A stretch of DNA of 64,000 nt, taken from assembly GCA_026120185.1 (NCBI GenBank), contig JANUWF010001272.1:310001-374000 (forward strand), written 5' to 3'. A program made the position numbers and the translations under genes. Positions 56,253 through 64,000 of this stretch are shown piece after piece; the stretch's first letter is position 1, and every line of letters starts with the position of its first letter. Under the pieces are notes generated by a model. It saw only the letters and a program-made list of their open reading frames with translations, was not told the DNA's origin and searched no databases. The stretch comes from Voacanga thouarsii. Its lineage: Eukaryota > Streptophyta > Magnoliopsida > Gentianales > Apocynaceae.

Positions 56253-56899
56253 TGTAACACCCCATATTTTCATAACGTAGTGGGCTGTAACTTTGTCGGA
56301 TGTCGCCCCGTCTGATTACTTAGACAACGGGCCTTTATAACAAACTTCACTCAATAGGTAGTGGATTTTTTTTTTCAACATAAAAAGTACAAGAATTTTG
56401 CTTCTGATACATACACTCACAAGTAAAACAGGTCCAAGATGTAGAGCCTCTGGGGTCCACCGAATTTTCGCTGCATCACACAGGTCTTGAATTTTTCAAG
56501 GAAAATAACACGCGTGTGAGTGAAAATCACTTAGTGTGTCCTGTGTTTGCTAGTGCTTTAGTAAAGAGACAGAGCACATAAAACTCTTGTGGGGAAAACA
56601 TTTCATTTGTTCACTGGAAACAACTCCAACGCTCTTTAAAGAAGAGTTTATTTAAAACTTAATCATTTTGAAAAATTATGTTTTATTTTCAAATCATTGC
56701 CCCAATTTTCACATCACAGGCATTTCTCCAACAGAGGGTCGGCCTTTATGCAAAGCTTACAAGGTTTTTACCTTCGATGACACGTATGATTATGCTTAAA
56801 CCACAGCCTGCAGCACTTAACTGTGCATCATCGAAAGGGTATATACACCACAGCGTACTACCGAGAATCAAGTTAGTGCTTATGTCAGTTTGCATGATC
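56253..56899 (-). mobile_element. T4: Tekay-type LTR fragment
   Basis: Begins TGTAACACCCC and carries GGATGTCGCCCCGTC and GGGCCTTTATAA, the minus-strand form of the LTR end shared by T1, T2 and T3. The rest differs from those families. GAAAT occurs on both sides (56248-56252 and 56900-56904), a candidate duplication, but the right terminus lacks the expected CA, so the right edge is uncertain. No coding region. Confidence 0.55.
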
Positions 56900-56911
56900 G
56901 AAATGCAACAG

Positions 56912-56924
56912 TGGTATCAGGGCC
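56912..56924 (+). other. C3 primer-binding site
   Basis: TGGTATCAGGGCC matches the initiator-Met type with one change and lies one base after CAACA, as in C2. The bases after it (ATCTCGTATGTGTTTTACAG) parallel the C2 sequence after its primer site. Confidence 0.8.
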
Positions 56925-57102
56925 ATCTCGTATGTGTTTTACAGATTTTATTGTTATTTTGAAATTCTTTCGAAATAAATTCGACGTTATGAAATTGTTT
57001 CATAAATATTTTAAATTTTGTAACAGTTTCAAAATTATATTCGGGTCTATGAAATTGTTTCATATAAAATATTATTTTTGTAAAAATTTTGTTTTAGTAG
57101 GT

Positions 57103-57137
<35 letters not shown>

Positions 57138-57354
57138 ATATGCATATTAATTACTGAAATCAGTTTCAGTAAATTATAGAAATTATTTCCTTTCAAGTCA
57201 CAGACATTGTTTATACAGATAAGGGAAAAAAATGAAGTTTTGTTACCTTAAATTAGTTAAGGAAACTGAAGCTGAAAAGGAGAAAAAATTTTATAATTCA
57301 CTAGTAGAAATTTTGTTAAGGAGACAATTTTCTGGTTTATTTTATTATTATTTT

Positions 57355-57658
57355 TTTTTGCATCCTTGGGAGGATGAGTTATAGCCATAGGAGGCTTGTG
57401 ACCTAATTTTTTATTACATCTGAAAAGAAAAAAAAAATTGAAAGAAGTGGAAATTATTTCTGCAAAGCATTATTATTTTGGTAGCATCCATGGGATGATG
57501 GGTTATAGCCTTGGGAGCCTTGTGCCCAAATTTTTTATTACAACCACAAAAAGGAAAAAAATTGAAAGAAGTGGAAATTGTTTCTGCAAACCATTTTTAT
57601 TTTGGTTGCATCCTTGGGAAGATGAGTTATAGCCTTAGAAGGCTTGTGCCCAATTTTG
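57355..57658 (+). repeat. Tandem repeat, about 122 bp unit, 2.5 copies
   Basis: Units start GCATCCTTGGGAGGATGAG, GCATCCATGGGATGATGGG and GCATCCTTGGGAAGATGAG near 57360, 57484 and 57608. Each holds TTATAGCC followed by GGCTTGTG or a close variant, and the first two then carry TTGAAAGAAGTGGAAATT. Confidence 0.85.
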
Positions 57659-57689
57659 TTTTTAATAAAAAAAATAAAAATTAGTTGAA

Positions 57690-57722
57690 GCCTTGCATGG
57701 CTATGGCATAGCCATGCAAGGC
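57690..57722. repeat. Perfect 16-bp inverted repeat with one-base centre
   Basis: GCCTTGCATGGCTATG, a single G, then CATAGCCATGCAAGGC. It could form a strong hairpin or cruciform. Confidence 0.95.
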
Positions 57723-57769
57723 CGTGTGAAGTTCACTAATTCTTGATTGGGAACTATTTCCAATCAACG

Positions 57770-57774
<5 letters not shown>

Positions 57775-57803
<29 letters not shown>
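57775..57803. repeat. (AC)n microsatellite
   Basis: About 14 AC units in the C3 leader. Confidence 0.95.
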
Positions 57804-57804
<1 letters not shown>

Positions 57805-58443
57805 TATAGTTTCAATCTTTACGCTTTGACCCCTGTTTTCTAGTTTTTCTTCAAGCACCAATTAAAATATTTTTATTCCAATAGGACCCTAAGAATTTTT
57901 CCAAATTTTGATTTTGGGATTAATTAATTAAATTTCTATAATAATGATTTTACAATTTTATATTTGATGCATGTTTATTTATTTATTTCTTTATTCTTAA
58001 TGTGTTTTAAGCATAATATTAGCATGTTAGCTTGGTTATGGACTGAGACCAAATTAATTTGAATAATTTAAATTGTATCATGCATTTTTTTTTCACTTTG
58101 TTTTGAATAAATAGGGCTTGTGTGTCTTGCTTTTCACTGTAATTCTCTTGTAATTTCTCTTCTTATTAAATTTCTCTCGAATATAACTCAAGGTTTCTTT
58201 ATTAATAATTTATGTAATTTGATTACATATGTTAAATAAGATTAGAAATTATTTTATGAATCTATAGAGATGGCGACCAAGGCAAAGCAAGAAGATGGTA
58301 AGACCTTAATCTCAAAACATGCACGAACACATAGGTTTTGACCAAAATTAATTTCCTTCTTGGCTCACGGAAATCAATCTAGAAATATCCATAACCAAGC
58401 CATGTAATTTAGTCTATCACAATTGTTAGCCCAAAAGGCATTC

Positions 58444-59729
58444 TGCTATATTTTGACTTATGACAAACATTGATGAGGGCTAATCTATGTGATTCATATG
58501 TGATAGGACATGTTTGACCACTGTTTTTTCAATGGCGTGCTAATGAGACCGCTAAGCAACTTTTGAGCAATGGAATCCAAGTCAAGTATAAGTTCAACTT
58601 AAGTGCTTGCAAACTGTGAAGTCTTTGTAAAAGATCAATCATCTAGGAATTGCTATTAAGGTAATATTTGTAAATTCCTATGTCTCTTTACCTTATGTTC
58701 AATTTTTTTTTTTTACCTTGAAGCACAAAAATAAAATGATTTTAAAGAGTAGGTCTTCAAATGTCTGGGTTTAGTAGTTTAGATGGACATCTGCATCCAA
58801 AACTCCATCTAATGTTTTGTAGCATTTTTCAAAATATATCTCTTTGTGAGAAATGCCGTTTTGGACTCACATTTTGGATAGACATCCTTCCACTTTGTGA
58901 ATCCAAAATCTTGACAATCTTGAAAAAAAGTAACTAGTCGTTACTTGCTATTGAGACTTCATGATTGGCTCTTATAAAAGCTTCTAAAACTCGATTTTGA
59001 AGTAGATTTTTGTGCTACCTTTCTCAGAAACACACTTACACTTTAGAATACAAAAATCTCCCATTGCATTTGTGCTTTAAAGTGAAATAAAATTGTTCCA
59101 ATGGTAAAAGGTATTTGTGCTTATTTTGTCATATTCTAATCAATCAGTGAGCTATTTCTGTAATCTTTCTTACCATCTAACTTGTATAAAGATTAAAGAC
59201 GTAAAACCTAATTAGGGTGAGCCTTGATTGTTGTGATTAAAGAGGTTAGGAGTAAAACTAAGCGTGGTGATCCTTTTGTGTAAGATTCATGTCACCTTCC
59301 GCCATTATGTTAGGAAAAGGTTTTTAGTGAGTGGTGTTCAAATCCTTAAGTAAGACTTAAGATAGTGGAAGTAGATTCTTTAAGGATTGAACCACTATGA
59401 ATCCTTGATTCTTTTCTTGTGCTATTTGACAAAATTTCTTAACTGCATTTTTCACAATCTTCAAATCTTAAATGTTGTGTCTTTTCTTCTAAAATCAGTA
59501 GCTTATTTATGATCTTTGCTTCTATAGTAAACTTATCCTTGATCCCTCAACTACCCTTTCTTATTACATACCATTCTCTTGTCATTATGTGCTCATTTAG
59601 AAGACTCCAGTCAGCACTCTTGAAGTCGCGAAGCAACTCTACCATTTGATTCGTTCTTTTTAAAAGGCATCAAAATTTTAAATTTGCATTTGTTTGTCAA
59701 AAACCTTATTCACCCCCTAAGATTTTTCA
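58444..59729 (+). repeat. C4 5' LTR (about 1286 bp)
   Basis: The start is set by the loss of C3 leader homology at 58443/58444 and by the TTTTGACTTATGACAAAC stretch typical of the SIRE LTR start. The end is set by the primer site at 59732. No second copy is available, so both edges are tentative. No gene in it. Confidence 0.6.
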
Positions 59730-59731
59730 AT

Positions 59732-59743
59732 TGATATTAGAGC
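59732..59743 (+). other. C4 primer-binding site
   Basis: TGATATTAGAGC differs from TGGTATCAGAGC at two positions, both transitions. The preceding CACCCCCT stretch is common at the end of SIRE-type LTRs. Confidence 0.7.
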
Positions 59744-59791
59744 TTTAGTCTATATTATCTTTGGTTTAACAGCCCTGTTGGAACAATTCAA

Positions 59792-61291
59792 ATGACAGAC
59801 ACATCTTCTCTGCCTTACATCAAAGGATCTTCAACAATAGACCATATTCGTTCAATGGAAGCAATTATGCATTATCAAAAAATAGAATGAAGATTTATGT
59901 TTGCTCAATTAATTTTAAGTTGACCATTTATCCCGTCAAAATTTTTTGAATGCAAAAAAGTGCATCAACAGAGTAATGAATATGACAATGAGGATATTTC
60001 GAAAACAACTCTAAATTTTTAGACAATGAATATATTGTGTTGTGCTCTTGATGCTAATGAGTACAACTGGGTTAGTGGTTGTGATTCAACTTACGAAATG
60101 TGGAGATTACTTGAAGTCACCCTTCATGGGACTAATCAAGCAAAATAATCAAAGCTAGGACTTTTAGTTCGAGGCTATGAATTATTCACTATGAAGCTAA
60201 GTGAGAACATCACTGCTATGTTCACTCAATTTACAAATATCATGAATGGGCGAAAGGTGTATGCGAAAAGTTATTCCCTCGGTGTGAAAAATAGAAAACA
60301 GCTTGATGCTTTGCCAAAACATTGGCAGCAAAAAACCTTGGCCATAGAGGAATCTAAAAACCTGAATAGCTTACCTACTAAAGAGCTAATCGGCTCTCTC
60401 TTAACCCATGAAATAAAACTCAAAAGATTTCAAGAGTATGAGGAACTACCTTCAAAGCAGTTGATGAAGAAGCTCACAATGATCAAACGGATTGTCACTA
60501 TGGTATGGATTTGGACACAAACGAATTGGTTATGGTTACCAGAAAATTTAGAAAAATGTTAAGAAAAGGCCACTTCAAAAAGGTTAAGAAGTTTGTGAAT
60601 AAGAAGGGAAAAACTTCTTCCTTCAAGCCTCAATGTTTTGAATGCAAAAGTATGGAGCATTTCATTGCTGATTGTCTAGTGGTGAAAGAAAAAGCGGCTA
60701 AGCAATTGAAAAAGAAGAGGATGGAAAAAAAGTTGAAGAAACGAAAAGGATTGATTGGGACTTTAGACTAAGTTGAATCTGAGACAAAAGAAAGCTATGA
60801 ATCTGAAGATGAATAGTCGAATATTTGCTTTATGACCTTGGAGGATAAGGTAAATCTCACCTCTCCAACTTTGATATCAGAATTGCATGACTCTAATTAT
60901 GAAAAGCATGATGATCCTAGTGAGCTACTTTTTGACATGTTTTATGAACTAAGAAAATTATCAAAAAGAAACAAGGATCTGAAAATGAAAATTGATTTCA
61001 TGTTAGATGACAATGCAAAGTTGTTAAGTGAGAATAAAGTTGCACTTGATTCCATTATGTGCTCAAATGCTGAAAAGGATTTTATCATGACCTCTTTGCA
61101 TTGTATGTCTCTAGAAAATAAATACTTGAATGACAAATTCATTTTCTTGAAATTATGGTTAGCAATTTTGATGATATGAAAAATAGAGTTGATGATCTCA
61201 CCACATGCATTGAAAGCTTACAAATGCCAAAAACAATTTCAAAAAAATACTCAGTGCACAGCACATAGCTGGAAACTAAAATGGTCTAGGC
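59792..61291 (+). pseudogene. C4 gag, SIRE type
   Basis: ATG at 59792 opens MTDTSSLPYIKGSSTIDHIR. After several stops, STYEMWRLLEVTLHGTNQAK and GYELFTMKLSENITAMFTQF (60191 onwards) match the capsid-like gag of SIRE elements, followed by LAIEESKNLNSLPTKELIGS. A zinc knuckle CFECKSMEHFIADC lies near 60633-60674 in another frame. The frame at 60832-61179 is the coiled-coil-like C-terminal part, rich in Leu, Lys and Asp. The gene is cut by D1 at 61292. It has frameshifts near 60500 and 60780 and cannot make a whole protein. Confidence 0.8.
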
Positions 61292-62511
61292 CACTACTAG
61301 AAATACATGATTTTGTGACTGAACTTTGTGACCGATTTAATCTAATTGCTAAACAGCGACTGAATCATGACCCAATTGTTAATACCCTCGAATTCTTAGC
61401 GGAAATTATTCCCTAAAAAAAAATGACCAAATTGCAACAATTGTGCGACCGAAGTTTGCGACCAGGCTCAATTCGGTAGCTATTCAGTCATTAAATCCTA
61501 TACCCTAAACTATTATCGTTGAATCCTAAACCATAAAATTTAGATCGATCACTAATCGGTCGCAAATTTGGGACTGATTTGCGAATGAATAAATTTGCGA
61601 CCGACTTGCGACTGAATTAATTAAAATTTCATTTAATTAATTAATTAATTAGTTGCAATTTAGGTACTATTTAGTTGCAATTTGGTAGCTATTTAATTAA
61701 TAGTTTGTTTTTAAAAAATAAATTTAAAAATTTTATTAGATATTTTTTTTAAACCATCAAACAATATATATTAGAGAATTGAGAGTAATTCATTTTTTAT
61801 CTAAATTTGATACTTTTTCTCCAATCGTATTAAGTATTAATATATATATATATATATATTTATTTATGTATTGCACTTAGATACCTTTTACAATATTTGA
61901 TGCTTTAATAAATAAATAGCATAAACAATGAAAACATATCTAGATTAATTGCTCGTTAATTAAGTTTTAATTTTTGCAAAATAAAAGAAAAAAATAGCAA
62001 CAATCACTGATAAAAATAAACTACTCAAATATATAAATACATATAAGAGAATAAAAAATCATTTTCATTTAATTATATATAAGAGAATAAAACATAATTG
62101 TCATTTAATTGAAAAGTATTGTTAACCCTGTATATTACAAATTTTTTTCTTTAGAATTAACAAAAAATTAATTCTTTATTCATCTCAAATATTATAAATC
62201 TAAATGACAAAAAGAAAATCTTTTTATTTGAACATGAACAAATTTTAAGTTAAATTTATCAAGTTACATATATGGCTTATAAATTAGAGTGTAATTTAAA
62301 TTTCAATTATTATTCTAATGTTCAAAATAATTATAAATTTTATAATTTGCTCGGTAAAGTTACTGTAAAGTAGGCCTTGAAATAATAGTAAAAATTGTCT
62401 CAAAATCATATTCTTTTACATTTATGAACATGTTAATATCTAAAAAAGGAATTAACATATAAAATATATTTTTATATTAAAAATTAAACATTATTGCCGT
62501 AATACAATTAA
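61292..62511 (+). mobile_element. D1: CACTA (En/Spm-type) DNA transposon end
   Basis: CACTACTAGAAATACATGA at 61292 is close to the plant CACTA terminal repeat CACTACAAGAAA. The next 350 bases hold repeats such as GTGACCGA, GCGACTGAAT, GCGACCGAAG, GCGACCGACTTGCGACTGAA and the reverse form CGGTCGCAAA, typical of CACTA subterminal repeats that bind the transposase. The stretch 61640-62511 is very AT-rich without genes. The opposite terminal repeat is not visible before 62512, where C5 begins, so D1 is incomplete or interrupted. Confidence 0.7.
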
Positions 62512-64000
62512 TGTTAGAATTCGTGGACTCCTAAACGCGAAAAACATCCACGAATCCCTCCCGAGGACCCAAGTAGACGATTAAGATGATCTAAGGTTTA
62601 AGAATTACCTCTGGTTGCTGTAATCGAAATCCTTCGATTCTGGTGGCACTATTGTACGTTCAACCCGAACAATCATCAGACGCTGCAGTATACGAACGTC
62701 CTCTATCGGATACACACCGCGAACTCAGTCGATACCCGGAGAGTGCTATGCCTAGGGTTTGAGAGGGTTTTTTTTTTCTTTTCTGGTAGAGAATGGCACG
62801 AATGTTCTCAACCGAAAATTAGACTATTGAAAAGACGGCTAGGGTTTTCTTAAAAACCCCCGAACCTCTTAGAGTCCAACCCTAATAATATCTTATCATA
62901 TTCTAATTTAAATTCAAATTAAATTTAAACTGATATGATAAGATTGTGCCATTATCTCGGTAATTTAACTAATTAATTTACTGAGTCAGATTCTTATAAT
63001 CTGGGACATCATCCAGATACATCGAATGTGGACATGTTTCCAGATTCATTGTGTCTGGTAAATTTTCTAAGTACGATTAACTTAGACATATTTCCAGATT
63101 CATCGAACCTGATTACCAGAAAAATAACCTAACAAGTTCGCTTATTGTGTAACCCTATAGGTTTATTTAACACTGGCAGTGTGCCTAAATCATATTTAAA
63201 TGGCCCACAAGTTATAAGCGGTTTCTAGCAAAACATTATAACTATCCAGGTTAAATGAAGATCGGTGATCTCTTTGAACCAAACCATAATTTTATATTTA
63301 GTCATTTTGTCACACGATATCCAGATTAAGCATAAGGCACGGAGCATGTCATCCTTATTAAGCTTAATCAATTATTTCTTGATTTCATAGTAGACTGTTC
63401 AAACAAATGATATCAATAACTTAGATTGATATAGTTGAGCACGACCATGCATTTTTAACAGTCTAACTTATCAAGGGGCCCATAGATATCTCTCCCATAA
63501 CTGAGAGGGACAAATTCCTTCACAATCAATCATATTCCTCTCCTTGATTTATTCTATATCCAACAGTAGTCTAATTTATTATCTGGTTAAAGACAACTTT
63601 AGACAATGTCAAAATATAGAATTTATCAAGTAGGAAACTATGATGAATATAGGTCGAAGGACTTTCAATATTATTATGGCTAGAAAGTACTTATGACATA
63701 TTCCATGAAGTACTCTCACAGTGGGTCATGTCCAATACAATGTTCTCTAACATTTATTTATGTCTTGACTCGATATCACAAATATCCATGGCCAGTAAAA
63801 CATAGCCATCAAGTCACAAACATACTAATCTTAATTTATTATTATTCCAATAATAATAATTGATCAGGGATAGTTTTAGAATAGTCATTGTATTCATTAT
63901 AGGGTTTTACTATCAAGTCACGTACTTGATGACCAACAAAATAGAAATCACTATTCATGGAAAGGAAAGCCTCATATTATTATATAAAACATAATGACAA
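62512..64000 (-). repeat. C5: probable Ty1/copia LTR, runs off the window
   Basis: A sharp change from AT-rich DNA occurs at TGTTAGAATTCGTGGACTCC. The order of features (an inner edge with a GCGAAAAACATCCACGAATC stretch, GCTAGGGTTTTC, TTATTGTGTAACCCTATAGG) parallels the minus-strand C2 LTR, which has ATTGTGTGTGACCTATTAGG at the same relative place. No primer site or coding sequence is visible, and the other end is outside. Orientation and class are inferred from this resemblance only. Confidence 0.45.

Larger units (their letters stand above)
55454..58443 (+). mobile_element. C3: Ty1/copia 5' end (LTR, primer site, leader)
   Basis: The plus-strand LTR start TGTTAGGATTGTACCCGAGA is homologous to the C2 LTR start. 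T4 interrupts or replaces its later part. A primer-binding site at 56912 is followed by a leader whose 58265-58440 segment matches the C2 leader. The gag gene is not reached because C4 begins at 58444. Confidence 0.75.
56925..58443 (+). other. C3 leader, repeat-rich
   Basis: No gene. From left to right it has a duplicated TATGAAATTGTTTCATA (near 56988 and 57048), (AT)n at about 57103-57135, a tandem repeat at 57355-57658, a palindrome at 57690-57722, (AC)n at 57775-57803, and the part shared with C2 from about 58265. Confidence 0.65.
58444..61291 (+). mobile_element. C4: SIRE-like Ty1/copia 5' end
   Basis: An LTR starting TGCTATATTTTGAC and ending shortly after TTCACCCCCTAAG, a primer-binding site, and a gag gene of SIRE/Maximus type follow in order. 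The element is cut at 61292 by a CACTA transposon end; pol is not seen. It lies in the C3 leader. Confidence 0.75.

Noticed and set aside
57355..57658. Possible CRISPR-like array
   Set aside because: Repeat unit is about 122 bases with no distinct spacers, and the setting is a plant retrotransposon leader. It is a simple tandem repeat.
61189..61416. 75-codon frame ending in FLAEIIP
   Set aside because: It runs from C4 gag across the CACTA junction at 61292, so it is a chance fusion of two elements.

Overview
This window is plant nuclear DNA, most likely repeat-rich heterochromatin of a dicot. It is AT-rich, it has no bacterial gene organisation, and nearly all of it can be assigned to retrotransposons of plant type: Ty1/copia, Ty3/gypsy with a chromodomain, an Athila/Tat-type element, and one end of a CACTA DNA transposon. 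I see no convincing host gene, tRNA, rRNA, CRISPR array or operon. Almost every coding stretch is broken by stops or frameshifts, so these are old copies. The species cannot be named from sequence alone. Element names (G1, C2 and so on) are labels used only here.

Layout. 1-3359: G1, a plus-strand gypsy element with most of pol deleted, its 5' LTR cut by the window start. 3360-6470: G2, a minus-strand relative into whose protease G1 inserted. 6471-7004: a tail-like remnant. 7005-11550: C1, a minus-strand copia element with pol fused directly to an LTR. 11551 to about 12780: unassigned DNA. About 12780 to 55453: pieces of G3, a minus-strand gypsy element related to G1 and G2 and split apart by later insertions. 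These are T1 (12994-30512, a Tekay/Del-type chromovirus with 3.5 kb LTRs and a perfect AAGAC target duplication), C2 (30622-46456, minus-strand Angela/Tork-like copia) and A1 (49239-54845, a tRNA-Asp-type-primed non-autonomous element). T1 carries T2 (22735-27307) in its 3' LTR. C2 carries T3 (34441-41169, TTCTC duplication) in its integrase gene. 55454-58443: C3, a plus-strand copia remnant containing T4, a gypsy LTR piece. 58444-61291: C4, a SIRE-like copia 5' end. 61292-62511: D1, a CACTA transposon end. 62512-64000: C5, a probable copia LTR running off the window.

How the parts relate. The insertions give a relative history: G3 is among the oldest; T1, C2, A1 and C3 landed in it; T2, T3, T4 and C4 landed in those; D1 in C4; C5 in or beside D1. 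The Tekay-type families T1, T2, T3 and T4 share an LTR-end motif, and T1 and T2/T3 share a block inside otherwise diverged LTRs. T1 and T3 both carry an extra acidic reading frame between the primer-binding site and gag, which is the most unusual coding feature here. The general picture, layered retrotransposons with deletion derivatives, is ordinary for plant heterochromatin. I did not find a clearly new kind of biological system.
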